Shown: positions 46,268 through 59,700 of the stretch, in pieces
How the letters are laid out: every line of letters begins with the position of its first letter
How positions within the stretch are numbered: position 1 is the first letter of the stretch
Source of the DNA: Synaphobranchus kaupii
Taxonomy: Eukaryota > Chordata > Actinopteri > Anguilliformes > Synaphobranchidae
Direction: 5' to 3'
Assembly (NCBI GenBank): GCA_029718625.1
Contig: CM056389.1
Location: 8,391,804-8,455,803 of the forward strand
DNA: 64,000 bases
Translations under genes and position numbers: made by a program
Notes under the pieces: model-generated
Databases searched by the model: none
What the model was told of the DNA's origin: nothing
What the model saw: only the letters and a program-made list of their open reading frames with translations

Positions 46268-47850
46268 GAGTTGAGGGTGGAGAAGCCAAACTAAGCCCAG
46301 ATGAGTGACTAGGAAGACCTAGTGAGGTTCGAGATCATAAAATCCCTTGGCCTTGCCCGCAGAGAAAGAGACACACCCCCCACCCCACTGCTTCCACAGA
46401 CCTTGTTGTGAACGTGCAAGTCTTCTAGATATAACTTCAGGATTACCGACTGGTATAGCTAACGTTACAGTAAAAAAAAGTATTCTAAAAGTCCAGGTAA
46501 AAACAACGGAATCTTTTCTGTTGTTGCATAACACTGAGTTCCTGTAGCGTTAGTCTGAACCAGGCATTATCTGGCTACAGCTGGTATGCATGGTAACTTA
46601 TAGCCGAGTAGCTTGTTCTAGCAAATGCGATCTATACGACATATAACGTTAGCAAACATTTCCTTCTTCCAAGAACTAGCCGCCGAATAAAGTAACGTTA
46701 TCAATAATAGCAACCTAGCTACTATCCATTATAGGTAATTACAGTTGACTAGCAAGCAGAAAGTCTAGGTAAATTTGTGTTGGAAACTTTTGACCTACCT
46801 GTCCAGTAGAATATGGGAGCTCCACGTCTGTCTTTAAACCAATTAGCTCCCAAACATCTCGCCACCTTCTAAAATGAGCACCTATGTTTCCTCCAGTTTT
46901 TCAAGCGAGCTTTATCCAATTACCTTTTCTTATAGCGCCAGCGTAACGGATCACTGTGAAATTTCTAGTTGGTGATTGTGGTGAACTAGCAACGTCAATC
47001 TCACTGTTGATTGGTTCACGGTGTGAACCGACCTCTCTCTTCGATTGCTTCTATGATTTATGGTCATTACATTACAGGTATTTAATGTATAAAATAAGCC
47101 ACTTTGTTTTTAAAACAAAATTCGGGCCGAATCGCTGGTTTTTAGAATGCAGAATTTGAGTGTATAAACACAGTGTTGGTGCTGGATTTCTCTCAGAACA
47201 GTTCTTTCTATGATTGCTACCAACTAAGCATGACCGTTCCCTGATATTTTTCTATGCGTACTCCAGCTTTAATTATATAATCCAGTGAACAATTTATCAC
47301 CAGCACACAGGTAATTTAATTACTGTTAAACCCCTTAGAAATATTTAATGAAATTTCATTAAACAATAAACTACGTCTCCTCGATTGTCCACGCATTACT
47401 GCACGACTCCACCCCACATGCTTGGGACCAATCATGGCTCTGCGTTTTTCTCCACGGCCAATAGCTAGCTTTTTATACGATTACGATTTTATCGTATATA
47501 TTGCAGTTTGATAAATCCTAAGAGACAGTTAATTTCCAGTAACCAACCAGCTTTAGAGCTTTAGATTGTTTCAGTAACCAACCAGCTTTAGATTGTTTCT
47601 AATTAAATAAACAATGAATTTATTGGCAGCTTGTAGACAGCTAAATATATCAGCATCCATGATGTAATTATAGACAGGAACCACTAGGGTTACACCCAAA
47701 ATGTCATTCCCATAGAGCAGTGGGGTTGCTGTAATGCTGTTAGCTTGTAGCATTACAGTAAATGAGCTTTCAGACCCACCTTTAAAGGACTCAACCCCAG
47801 CATGAACCAGTTGCCACTGGGCTCACTGCAAGGACTGTGGGATTATGGGT
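46268..47850. other. Intergenic DNA, MITE-like sequences
   Basis: No gene recognised. There are AT-rich segments with TAACGTTA motifs, a short tandem duplication at 47540-47600 (AACCAACCAGCTTTAGA..) and blocks resembling fish MITEs (46850-47160), but no clean ends could be assigned. If the miRNA is transcribed from a distant promoter, its primary transcript would cross this region on the minus strand. Confidence 0.4.
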
Positions 47851-49070
47851 AATTGCTGTTACTCCACTTTGGCCCCAGACTCCCACAGAGTGCATCTGCT
47901 TGAGATGTTAACATTAGATAATACCATATTAGACAATACTATATAAATAAAGATATTATTATTATTACACAGATATAATTTTTTACAAATATGTAAGGCT
48001 GGATTTACTCAGTAATAATTTAATTACAACAAAGAGCAATGGCCCTGGACTCAATGACAACATCTGAATTGTAATATATGCAGTTTTTATTTCATTTACA
48101 TTTTTTAAATTATTCAGGTTTATTATGAATTTTAATAAAATTATAATTTATGGTCCTCTAAAAACAGTGAGGAGAAAATAAATAAATAAAAACAAGGAAT
48201 TTGTGACCATTAATAGAAAGTTAAACTGTAACTGAGTTAAATGGGCCTTCAGATGTTCATTAATTACAGTGTAATGTGTTAGGGTTAGCTGCACACAGGA
48301 GCCATACGTATGTTCTCTCACTTCCTGTTTAAATTCCTCATTAAATTTCTATAGATTTTAAATTTATCTGTAAAAGTTAAAAAAAACAAAACAAGAAAAA
48401 ACATTTATTTCAAAGTAATTTTGAAATAAAACCCCCACAAAATTTTAGCACAAAATGGCAAATATGACACAAGATGGAAGATGGAATATGACACAAGATG
48501 TTTGTTGTTACAAAACGACAAACACACTCTCACACAGGCACAGACACACACACGCACACACACAGTTTTTAAACTCCACAAAAACACGAATGTTGCCACT
48601 GAAGAGGGGTCAACAATGAGTGATGAAAATGAACTGGAAAATGAATGTAATTAACGAGGCAGTCGTAATAATGCACATCACTTACTGGGGTTTTTCCCAC
48701 TTTGAATTGCTGTTTAAAAATAGTTTTCTAAATCACACCACACCCAAAGTCTCACAGTGAGAAGTAAGTCATGCTTCTAAAAAAATAGTGACAGACAAAC
48801 GCATGGAAAATGCAGTGTAGAAATGCTAACATGGGAATATATTATGTACTTTTACTTTACAATGCTGAATATATTTGTGTATTCACATTTCATAGTTTTA
48901 CTGAACAGTAAAGCCATGGACACAATACTAAGAGAAAAATCAACGTAGCAATTAGGAACACATTACATTATCAGCAAGCAGGGAGACCATTATTAATCAT
49001 AACCAAACTGTGATATGATCTGTGATACAATATGACCTGTGGGTCACAACCAAATATGTCAATGACCAAG
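47851..49070. other. AT-rich intergenic DNA
   Basis: Only simple sequence, such as CACA at 48521-48562. No gene or clear element. Confidence 0.45.
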
Positions 49071-49072
49071 GG

Positions 49073-49074
<2 letters not shown>

Positions 49075-49107
<33 letters not shown>

Positions 49108-49113
49108 CATTGA

Positions 49114-49146
<33 letters not shown>
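49075..49146. repeat. (CA)n(TG)n compound microsatellite
   Basis: About 15 CA units, a short spacer GCATTGAG, then about 14 TG units and CGCGCACA: an inverted-repeat microsatellite able to form a hairpin. Confidence 0.95.
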
Positions 49147-49154
49147 CACTTCCA

Positions 49155-49768
49155 ATGATCAACACAACAGAGAGAGCAAGAGTGAGAGAGAGACATAGAA
49201 AGAGAAACAAAGGGAGAGAGTGAGTGAAAGAGACGTAGAGAAAGAAAGAGAGAGGGAAGCAGATGAAAGGCAGGCGTTGCCGTTGAAGGCTGTTAAACTT
49301 CTCAAGTTTAAAAAAAGAGAGGGAAGAGTGTGAAGAGTGTGAAGAGAGAGAGGGAAGAGTGTGAAGAGAGAGAGAGAGAGAGGGAAGAGTGTGAAGTGAG
49401 AGAGAGAGAGAGAGGGAAGAGTGTGAAGTGAGAGAGAGAGAGGGAAGAGTGTGAAGAGAGAGAGAGAGAGAGAGAGGGAAGAGTGTGAAGTGAGAGAGAG
49501 AGAGAGAGAGAGAGGGAAGAGTGTGAAGAGAGAGAGAGGGAAGAGTGTGAAGAGAGAGAGAGCTAAAAGAGAGGGAAGAGTGTGAAGAGAGAGAGAGAGA
49601 GAGAGAGGGAAGAGTGTGAAGAGAGAGAGAGAGAGAGCTAAAAGAGAGGGAAGAGTGTGAAGAGAGAGAGAGAGAGAGGGAAGAGTGTGAAGAGAGAGAG
49701 AGAGAGAGGGAAGAGTGTGAAGAGAGAGAGAGAGAGAGCTAAAAGAGATGTAAGAGAGGGAAGAGTGT

Positions 49769-49815
<47 letters not shown>
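49155..49815. repeat. (GA)n-rich minisatellite
   Basis: GA simple sequence. From about 49316 it is organised as GGGAAGAGTGTGAAGAGAGA-type units with GA runs of variable length (about 15 units) and occasional GCTAAAAGAGA. The minus-strand Ser/Leu-rich frame is an artefact. All-purine over more than 500 bp on one strand. Confidence 0.96.
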
Positions 49816-49816
<1 letters not shown>

Positions 49817-49831
49817 ATACTCACCTCCTGT

Positions 49832-50755
49832 CCTGGAACGGGAAACAGCAGGGCGGAGAGACGGATGACTCAGGAACGAAGCTAACGACCTAAACGCCAA
49901 ATCAGCGCCGTCCAAACGCTCACCAAACTTAACCCATCCTGGGATTCTCATTTAAAAAGCAGGCCCTTATTTTGGTCAACTTTTCTCTTTATCTGCAACG
50001 ACTACCGGACTGCGCAGCAAGCCGCCCTCAATACAACTGCGCCATCAAGAACAAACACTCGCACAAAACAAGCCCTAAAATCATTTTCATTCATAAACGG
50101 CACGTCACATAGTTGCTAAAACCAATCTTTATAACGTACATTCATACTCTATGGGCAATTAGACAACACAAAGCCCCTGAACACGCCTGAATTTCCCCTT
50201 ACAGACCAGAAACATACGTGTAAACAGACCAGGAACACGCATGTAAACACGCTAATACTAATAAGAGCAATGGTAAGATGAAAACTCAGCAAACAGGGAA
50301 TATAACACAATATAATGCTCAGACATTCAACACTACCCATCTCTCTCCCTTGCCATAAAAAGGGGGAAATGAACCCCAAAATGAGTAGTTAAACTGTGCT
50401 GCCCCTCTGGCCCCCGCGCTGCTCCTGGACCCAGGTTCCTGGCGGTCAGAAAGCTCTGCTCTGTCGAATGCACTGGCGCAGCCGGAGGAGATCGACAGAC
50501 ATAGAGGTCTCCGCTCAGCCCTTTTTTCCAAGACTCCACTTTCTACACTCCAAATAAACCTTTTGTGGGAGCTGGAAAAATCTGGAAAAAAATGTGGGGG
50601 TGCCCCCGGCGGAGCTTTAGAGGGGTGTGAAGTTTGGGGGTGTGTCGCTGCTACCGCGCAGGAGGAAAAAATTATTTTGTGGCGGAGTTCACCGTGTGGG
50701 TTGCTACCGCGTCCCTCCTGAAAACATGCCAAGCCATTCACACAGGCTAACGTCC
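49832..50755 (-). promoter_or_regulatory. Possible promoter/first-exon region of a minus-strand transcript
   Basis: Between long simple repeats this block is higher in GC and CpG. On the minus strand a strong donor consensus (GGAGGTGAGTATAG) lies at about 49815-49828, directly after sequence with an ATG-initiated 43-codon frame (MRIPGWVKFGERLDGADLAF...). The frame is not recognised and may be non-coding. GC-rich stretches at 50395-50530 could be promoter. The orientation is right for a host transcript of the miRNA. This is a weak inference from local composition and one splice site. Confidence 0.3.
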
Positions 50756-51230
50756 GACAGAGAGAGAGAGGGGAGGGTGTGTGTGTGTTTGTTTGTGCGA
50801 GTGAGCGTTTGTGTGTGTGTGTGTGTGTTTGTTTGTACGTGTGTGTTACTGAGTGTGTGTGTTTGTACGTGTGTGTATTTGTGTGTTTACCTGAATATTA
50901 CTATGTTCATGTGTAAGGTTCTCACTACACAGTACACACACACACACACTCACTCACACAAACACTCACACACTCACTCACTCACACAACACACACACAC
51001 TCACTCACACAACACACACTCACTCACACGCACACTCACTCACACATACATAACACACTCACTCACTCACACAACACACACACACACACAGACATAAATA
51101 ACACACTCACTCACTCACACAACACACACACACCCCACACATAAATAACACACTCACTCACTCACACGCACACACACACACATAAATAACACACTCACTC
51201 ACTCACTCACTCACTCACAGAAGAATATCC
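50756..51230. repeat. GA, TG and CA(CTCA) simple repeats
   Basis: (GA)n at 50760-50772, TG-rich 50776-50890, then ACACACTCACTCACAC-type tandem sequence 50933-51220, including a recurring CATAAATAACACACTCACTC unit. Confidence 0.95.
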
Positions 51231-51800
51231 ATGAACAACAAACAGGGAGGATTGAAGTTTTTCAGCTTATCTTGGCTTCAGTTGCATTTAAGGTGAGAGA
51301 GAGAGTGAGGGAGTGAGAGAGAGAGAACACGAGTGGTTGTGTGTTTTTAACCCTTTGTCTAAGGGTGTGCTCTAAATCGGGCTCTGCCATCTCTGTCCCT
51401 GTCGCTCTGTGGCGCAGTCACAAACTGTGGAAAATCTCAATCTGGTTCTACAGATAGCTTTACTCAAGAGGGCCGGAATGATTCACACACACACACGCAC
51501 GCATGCACACACACACAAGTACACACTTATAACAATAAGCCGTTATTGTTTTATTTACTGATCCTTGACTTTCAGAAAGCTGTGTGTGTGTGTGTTTGAG
51601 TGTGTGAGTGTGTGTCATGATAAATTAAATAAGAAAATAAAAATCCACTCAGTTTTTAGACGTCGCAGAAGTAAGATGTGTGATCTCTTTTCCTACGTGG
51701 TTGTTAACGCACGTTATTTTAATTGGCCGCAGAGACTACAGTTAAAAACCACAGAACAATTTAAGATAAAAACACCCTTCAGCTTCTGGCCAAGCAGCAA
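51231..51800. other. Intergenic DNA with short CA/TG tracts
   Basis: (CA)n at 51484-51518 and (TG)n at 51582-51616. No gene recognised. Confidence 0.5.
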
Positions 51801-51821
51801 AGAACAAACAAACATGTTTGT

Positions 51822-52102
51822 TACACACACACACACACACACTCACATAAAAACACAAACACACATATTAAACACATATACATACACACAAATTAAACAC
51901 ATATACACACACATAAATAAATGCACAAACAAATACAGACGCACATAAACGTGAAAATACAAACACATTCGCACATAAACATACACATATACACACATTC
52001 ACATAAAAACACAAATACACAAGCACAAATAAATATATACAAACAAATACACACAAACACATAAAAATACAAACACACACATTATAAAACAGGCACACAT
52101 AC
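51822..52102. repeat. CA/ACATAAA-rich simple sequence
   Basis: (CA)n passes into irregular ACATATACACACAC and ACATAAACAC repeats. Confidence 0.93.
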
Positions 52103-52539
52103 ATTGGTCGATGGGCTCTTTTCCAAACTTGATAAACAATCCAGTGTAGATATCATAGGCTGGATGTGATGGTTTCCCCAATATTCTTCTCGTAAGCACA
52201 GAGCTTAAAACTGACCTTTCCAAAAAAGTCATGACCAGACAGCGAGTAGGATCTGCACTGGCATCATAAGAACATTCATATTCATAGAGTCATAATTAGT
52301 TGACATTATTTTTCTCCAAGCTGAAGAGGGGTCTGGAACCCACAACCCTCTGGCCAATCGTCACAAGCACTACCACTAATCTGCACTTCGAGTGCAATGT
52401 ATTAAACTATTTCAAGTAGGCCTACTTTGTTACAGAAATTAATAGTAAATCCTAACAATACAGTCAATTCAAGAATTTACTGAAATATTTTCTTAGGTTT
52501 TCCCTGCTATGTGCTTTTAATCATTTTCAATTCCCATAG
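52103..52539. other. Unannotated intergenic DNA
   Basis: No gene or element recognised. Confidence 0.4.
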
Positions 52540-52540
52540 A

Positions 52541-52933
52541 TACTCTGAAAAGGTCATTTTTAATTGCAGGGGTTTGACGAGCTGTGTGAGTGAAATGCTG
52601 TCGGTACACGGACAAGGGTCGACAATTCTCTTATGCGGCACTCAGTTTTATTGTATCGTAATTCAGCGGGTCCTTTATTTATAGCCTACGCGTAAAAATA
52701 TAAAAAATATCATCTACAATGTTAAAATATTAGCCTATACTGTTAATCTCCAGACGCACACAAAATGAGCCGCAAAATGAGCCGTGACGAAGAAAAATCA
52801 AAGGTGAAAAAATATTACTATAATCTAATCTAATAATATTAGTATAAATATTATAATCCCGTATTATTTCTTTACATAGTAATAATAATAATAAACCCCT
52901 GCACTTAAAAATGACCTTTTCAGAGTATCTGGA
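52541..52933. mobile_element. MITE-like element with terminal inverted repeats
   Basis: GATACTCTGAAAAGGTCATT at the left (52541) is matched in inverted form by AATGACCTTTTCAGAGTATC at the right end (to about 52932), with about 37 bp of inverted repeat (one mismatch). The interior is AT-rich. Target duplication not clear. A diverged 50-bp tandem repeat (GGGTGGCTGTAGCTGCAG) follows at 52948-53010. Confidence 0.65.
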
Positions 52934-53494
52934 GTGAGTGCATAGCCGGGTGGCTGTAGCTGCAGTCAGTAGTGAGAGCATAACCGGGTGGCTGTAACTG
53001 CAGAGTATCTGGATTTAAAATGATTAATAATAAATTCGCTTGTATTTAAATAAAGAGAACTAGCAGCGATCATCAAACGAATAACTCACCAAATCATGTT
53101 ATGAAAAACAAAAACAATATCGAGGGAACTATCAGCATCATTACCATTGCAGTCTGTTTGAATGACCTTGGCTGCGACATATTAATTAACAAATCATTGG
53201 CACTTTGCGGAATTTAACTTTAGGCCAAAACTAAAATAATCCAAATGTTTAGATAAATATGTACACTATTATCCGGTGAAATAGCCTATGTTGTTATTTT
53301 AATGTAGAATAAAAGTCGAAAACGTCTCTGTACGTCTAAAATCACAAACACTTAGGCTATATAGAATATAATATATAGCCTAATGTTAGGACTCCTGCGG
53401 CTAATCCAATATACAGACAAAATTTGCAGAAGTAGGCTATAATATATTTTTTAAACGAGCCCTGTCTTTACATCCGGTTATGATGTAGCTACTA
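52934..53494. other. AT-rich intergenic DNA
   Basis: Apart from the small tandem repeat at its start, nothing recognised. Confidence 0.4.
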
Positions 53495-53496
53495 GA

Positions 53497-53635
53497 AAAT
53501 GACATATATCCTATATAATCTAACAATATATATCCAATATAATCTAACAATATAATATCCAATATAATCTAACAATATAATATCCAATATAATCTAACAA
53601 TATATCCAATATAATCTAACAATATAATATAGCAC
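53497..53635. repeat. 26-bp AT-rich tandem repeat, about 5 units
   Basis: The unit is ATATCCAATATAATCTAACA followed by ATATA, with small length differences. Confidence 0.9.
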
Positions 53636-54298
53636 ATAATTACTGACTGTGGGGTATAACTAGGTCATAACTAGGTCAAAAACAGCAAGCAATCAGTAAT
53701 GATTGATTTTTAATACTGTAATTTCATTATTAAAAAATACATTAAAAATAATTTTCATGGCCAAAAGATTATACCGAATAGCCTACTGGAATTATTTCGA
53801 TAAAAGGCATAATTCTTATTTATTAGCCTACTGCATGGAAATCATCCTTCTTTGGCCTTAGGTAGCCTATAATTTTAATTTTAATTTTATTGTATTGAAT
53901 CAATGGGAGCAGTTAAGGTCTAAGCAGGCTAAGGTCTTGAATGTGAAATGTTACGTGAGACTGATCAATGTGAGATCAAGCTAACGTATACATTTCTCTT
54001 CTGTTTGTATTGGGTCAGCTTAATATTCAAAATAATGTAGCCTAGTGATTTTTTTTGGTAGCCATGAGTAAAATTAAAATGTGTGCTAGCTGCGGATTTG
54101 TGAACTCTTGCATTTGGAAGGTGAACCTTTTCAACGTGAACACTATTTAATTTTACAAGCTAGTAAAGAATGGCTGCCTATGTACAGTATATGCTGTGGT
54201 ATTTTATTGTGGGAAAGCACCTTGAAAGCCGCGCGGCTTATACTGACTGGGCACCGCACCCGGTTACTCAGCTGAGTAACGTTTCCACTGTTTCTTCT
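53636..54298. other. AT-rich intergenic DNA
   Basis: No gene or element recognised. Confidence 0.4.
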
Positions 54299-54365
54299 GT
54301 GCTTTCCCTCGCAGAAAGGGACGTGTGGCGTCTGTGCTTTCCCTCGCAGAAAGGGACGTGTGGCT
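54299..54365. repeat. 31-bp tandem duplication
   Basis: GTGCTTTCCCTCGCAGAAAG followed by GGACGTGTGGC occurs twice, the copies separated by only a few bases (GTCT). The rest of 54140-54480 is moderately GC-rich with no recognisable gene. Confidence 0.85.
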
Positions 54366-57220
54366 TGCTTTGTGGGGTACAAACTAAACGCTTGCGTCTA
54401 CGGGCGCAAGGGGAAATTAGCAAGAGACTGACAGTTAATTTATCCTGTCCGTTTGAATTTGATTAAACTTTGCACGCAAGTAAATATTAAAATATATATA
54501 TATATTCACCCTTTCAAAATATAATTTCTGAAAATACATTTCTGTATAACTTATTTTTCTGGCCAGCTTGCTTTTTTACGCGCAGATCTCGGCTTCAGAG
54601 GCAAATCTACGTGTCGGTTAAAAGGTATTTATTTCTAAGTAGCCTAGTGGCAATAGGGGAGGGGTAGCTCCTTCGTTTTGAAAGGGTGCAGAGCAGGTTT
54701 GGGGAGGGGGTTGGTGGTGATAAGTGTGACATATTGCCTATAGCTAACTTACACAAACTGCCTGCTTGCAGTTCAGTGGCACTTCGACTAACCTCAGCTA
54801 GACATCCCATTCAAACACAAATTACTAGTGTAACAAATTTCCAATGCACTGTCGACATTCAAGTGGCTATGCATTTAAATAGTTTCCAAATTAAATTATA
54901 TACTGGTTCAAACGTTAGGTTTCAGCATTTTATATGAAAAGTAAAATGTCTTACCTTTTTTAAAAGAAAAATCAGTCTCCAACTTACATAAAAAAATCTA
55001 CATTAAATTGTTAAAATGGATGATTAAGTTTCTCGTCAGTAATTCAGCAAAACAGGGAAATATATATAAATATTACGTAGGGCTATCCAATGCAATCACT
55101 CCGGGAAAAGCGACTGTTTGAAAATGGCGCCAACGGCTACTAGCTCCCCACTACACTTGTGACACGGTAGGCTAGCCTACTTCAGTGGGGAAAAAAAAAA
55201 TAAAAAAATGTAACTGATGTAATTACATTTTTCAACAATCGCATCGTGTGTATATTCACATGGCACAACAAGACATGTAATTTTTACGTCCACAGGTCAA
55301 CTGGATTAATTTTAAATAATTGTTTTGTTTGAATTTTTATGAATAACCGTTTGTGCCCCGCCGCAATGCACGACGGGACTGTGTTCGTCTTGAATTTCTG
55401 TGCGGAAATGCACCGTTGGAACAATGTCTGCGCCTACTGGTGCAGGGAGAATGATGCACAATATGTACAGATTTGAAAAGAAACTGTATGATCAGTTTTT
55501 ACGCTCATATTAAAACAGAAATTACGTGCTTATTCATGTCACGTATCTCAGCATTACAACGAAACAACCCGTTTTGTTTTCGGAATGATGGACATTTCTG
55601 CACAAAACGCTTTTATTATTGTACTTTACTAGATTCTTAAAACAAGTAGCCTAACTCATGCATGTATACAGCTGTTTTGAAAAAACGGTTTTATACACAA
55701 ACACACACACAAACTTCAGCCTTCAGCGAGCTTCCTGTGGAATATAATGATTTTATTGTCATGGTACATTGTATATTTAAAAGGTGTACATCATATTTCC
55801 GCTAGAACATGAGACACAGTTTGCATATATTGTACAAGCATGAAATACTCAAGCGGAATATATATATATATATATATACCCCCCCCCCCCCTTTATTTTA
55901 CAGGTCCATAAAAAATACTTCTTTATCATTTTTATAATATAATTGTTTCTGAGTCTATTTACAATATTGAAATGCTTAGCTAGAGCCACTTAAGATTCAG
56001 TATTAATGTGCTTTTGATCCCTTTCCCACATTATCAGAATATAATTCATTTCAGGACCCCAAAATAATATAATAAAAAAAATATCAATAATTCAGGACCC
56101 CAAAGCGGTAAGTGATCAGGGTCATTATCGTCGACATCCACAGGATTCCTCATTAATGAAAAACATCTCAATATGATTGTCAAAAAAAAAAAACTGAAAG
56201 AAAAAATTTGGGATTGTGTAGTCAGCATCAAACGAGTAACTGCTCTACCTGGTGTGGGAGTCAAGTCAACAAGGTTAAATAAACCACCATATTCTCCCTG
56301 CCAGAGATAAAAAGAGTTGTGTGTGTGTGTGTGTGTTAGGAGAGTACGACCTCAGGAAACCAAAAAATGGTGGAGTTACCATATGCTAGTCACTCACTAA
56401 TCTAAGCTAATCATTCTGGATTTACTGTGGAGAGCAAAAGCTTTTAATTGGTTAAAAATAAATTCAGTCATTTAGCTCCAGTCATTGTGAGGCTGAGGAA
56501 AGCTCACTCCTCCACTCCCGCTGTACGTGTATTAGGCCCTTACGGCACAGTCTGTATAATCACTCTTATAACACAGTCTTCAGGCAGTCTCTCTGCATAA
56601 TCACTCTTATAACACAGAGAATGAATCAGTGAGCACACAATAAACCGGGCAGTTATTCTCCACTGAGAGTGAACGGCATGTGACAGCTCTCAACATCAAC
56701 CTTCATCTCCATGATATGAAAAAAGAAGCAAAGTCCAAAAAAAGTTGTAGAAAGATTTGCATTTACACTAATATACAAATATTTATACTAATATATTTAT
56801 ATTTACAGAATTCCTGATTTAGCACATTTTGAAATGAACTAAATCTTCGACAATGAAAGAAAAAAAAGTCCTTTAAAAGCTGTCAATTGTTTTAAAGGAT
56901 GTGTGAAAAGGTTATACATTATTATCTATGTATTTGTATGACAAGGTTACACTCTTACATGATATAAAAATTTAAGTACCCAGCAATAATCCCGAGGTCA
57001 CTCAGAATTGTCTGAAAGAGTGCCACATATTTACATACTGTACATGTACAGACAACATTCCCGTCTGTCTTATCCAACACCCTTTCACCTGTTCTGTTAC
57101 TACCTCATTGTTAATTAAGTTAATTAATGTTAAGAGTTTGGCGGTAAGATTTAAAACAAAGGCTACTCTGCAAACATCAGTCTACAAAATCTCCTTCGAC
57201 CACATTCATCCATTTACTGA
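54366..57220. other. Intergenic DNA without recognised genes
   Basis: Mostly AT-rich. A (TA)n plus poly-C tract is at 55857-55892, a poly-A run at 55188-55200, and a TG tract at 56321-56336. Two tandem copies of CATAATCACTCTTATAACAC occur near 56556-56615. No open frame resembles a known protein. Confidence 0.45.
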
Positions 57221-57229
57221 CCTCTCTCA

Positions 57230-58625
57230 ATCACACTCTCCCTTTCACATTCACCCTTTCATCTTACATCACTCATTCACACTCAGCCTTTCATCTTACA
57301 TCAGTCATTCACCCTTTCATCTTACATCACTCATTCACACTCACCCTTTCATCTTACATAACTCATTCACACTCACCCTTTCATCTTACATCACTCATTC
57401 ACTCACCCTTTCATCTTACATCACTCATTCACACTCACCCTTTCATCTTACATCACTCATTCACATTCACCCTTTCATCTTACATCACTCATTCACACTC
57501 ACCCTTTCATCTTACATCACTCATTCACATTCACCCTTTCATCTTACATCACTCATTCACTCACCCTTTCATCTTACATCACTCATTCACATTCACCCTT
57601 TCATCTTACATCACTCATTCATACTCACCCTTTCATCTTACATCACTCATTCACATTCACCCTTTCATCTTACATCACTCATTCACACTCACCCTTTCAT
57701 CTTACATCACTCATTCACACTCACCCTTTCATCTTACATCACTCATTCACACTCACCCTTTCATCTTACATCACTCATTCACATTCACCCTTTCATCTTA
57801 CATCACTCATTCACACTCACCCTTTCATCTTACATCACTCATTCACATTAACCCTTTCATCTTACATCACTCATTCACCCTTTCATCTTACATAACTCAT
57901 TCACATTAACCCTTTCATCTTACATCACTCATTCACCCTTTCATCTTACATAACTCATTCACACTCACCCTTTCATCTTACATAACTCATTCACATTCAC
58001 CCTTTCATCTTACATCACTCATTCACACTCACCCTTTCATCTTACATCACTCATTCACTCACCCTTTCATCTTACATCACTCATTCACACTCACCCTTTC
58101 ATCTTACATAACTCATTCACCCTTTCATCTTACATAACTCATTCACACTCACCCTTTCATCTTACATAACTCATTCACACTCACCCTTTCATCTTACATC
58201 ACTCATTCACACTCACATCACTCATTCACCCTTTCATCTTACATCACTCATTCACATTAACCCTTTCATCTTACATAACTCATTCACACTCACCTTTTCA
58301 TCTTACATCACTCATTCACACTCACCCTTTCATCTTACATAACTCATTCACACTCACCCTTTCATCTTACATCACTCATTCACTCACCCTTTCATCTTAC
58401 ATAACTCATTCACACTCACCCTTTCATCTTACATCACTCATTCACATTAACCCTTTCATCTTACATCACTCATTCACATTCACCCTTTCATCTTACATAA
58501 CTCATTCACACTCACCCTTTCATCTTACATCACTCATTCACTCACCCTTTCATCTTACATAACTCATTCACACTCACCCTTTCATCTTACATCACTCATT
58601 CACATTAACCCTTTCATCTTACATC
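57230..58625. repeat. 32-bp minisatellite, about 45 units
   Basis: The unit is CACTCATTCACACTCACCCT followed by TTCATCTTACAT, with deletion variants (CACTCATTCACTCACCC, CACTCATTCACCC) and CATAACTCATTCAC variants. The His/Ser/Leu-rich frame is a repeat artefact. Confidence 0.97.
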
Positions 58626-59700
58626 ATTGCCATTAGAGTTTTCCGGTGCTGAAACCCTTCAGAGCAGCCAGGAAGCTGTTAAAGTCGCGAGTCATGTGGC
58701 CAGGAACGCTCCAAGCGTTTACCTGTGTTCCCTGAAATGCTGCCGGCGTTGATTTGATGAGCTTGGGTCATCTCCTGCTCATTCAGGACCATATGTACAA
58801 AGTGTCTTAGATTAGGAGCACTGAACTGGAATCAGGTGTCTGCTGTCTATGATCTAACCTTTTCCATTATGAGCTAAAAGGGCAGACTGATCCTAGATCA
58901 GCCGTATTTAAAACGCACTTGACAGCTCTGCTGCTTTTCCTGACCTTGACGGCCTGACTGACTCTTCCCTCTCTCTCCCTCATTCAAAATATATCAATTC
59001 TATTTGGTTTTAAGTATATTAAAAAAAGAAAAGACATCAGAAATGAGAAGACAGCTTCTGCTCCTAGGATAATACTCTGCCTCTGTCTCTTCTGCTTCAA
59101 CTCTCATTCTGATTGGCTAAGCTCTTCTCAATCCAGTTCTCTCTGATCGGTTGACCCCAACACTTTCCTGATTTGTTATTGGTTGAGCTTGTTAACCAGT
59201 AGGTCTGAGTTTCTGCTCAGGAAGAAAAGAACAGAAACAGAAGAGCCTCTGGTGAAAGCAGGCCTCTGATTGGCTGGAGCAGCTTCCTCTTGTGAAAGCA
59301 GGCCTCTGATTGGCTGGGACAGCTTCCTCTTGTGAAAGCAGACCTCTGATTAGCTGGGACAGTGTGTGGACATATCTGTACATGTGTTTTTGCCACCTTA
59401 TCCTGTGCTGTGATTGGCTGGGTGGTGTGGAGTCAGAAGCTGGGGTGGTAGGACGTGAAGGATGGAGGGGGGGAGAGAGAGAGGGGGCTGTCCTGTGAAA
59501 CTCCGCCCACTGGGGATCCGGCTGCCTGGGCAACACTACAAAGAGAGAGAGCCAATAAATATAACACTGAACCATAATCAGTACAGGTGGCAACTGACAC
59601 AGCTCTAATCTACGTCAATCTACATCAAAATGAATGTGCATATTACATTCTGACATATTTAATATAACTGACATATTTAACCACTATATCACTGACTCAT
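58626..59700. other. Mixed-composition region with CCAAT-box cluster
   Basis: At 59108-59420 there are five ATTGG (inverted CCAAT) motifs: about 59112, 59178, 59269, 59309 and 59413, with two near-matches (GATCGG, GATTAG). Three sit in a 40-bp tandem repeat (CTTGTGAAAGCAGGCCTCTG ATTGGCTGGGACAGCTTCCT) at 59250-59365. At 58640-58760 the minus strand contains a short frame ending FNSFLAALKGFSTGKL before a stop, of unknown meaning. No gene could be assigned. Confidence 0.5.

Noticed and set aside
49159..49824. Ser/Leu-rich 221-codon minus-strand frame
   Set aside because: Translation of (GA)n simple sequence.
57108..57851. 247-codon frame with His/Ser/Pro/Phe repeats
   Set aside because: It is the 32-bp minisatellite; the frame changes with unit length and ends arbitrarily.
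58640..58760. Minus-strand frame ending FNSFLAALKGFSTGKL as a terminal exon
   Set aside because: No convincing acceptor, no recognised protein and no second exon nearby; it may deserve a protein search but is not supportable as a gene.
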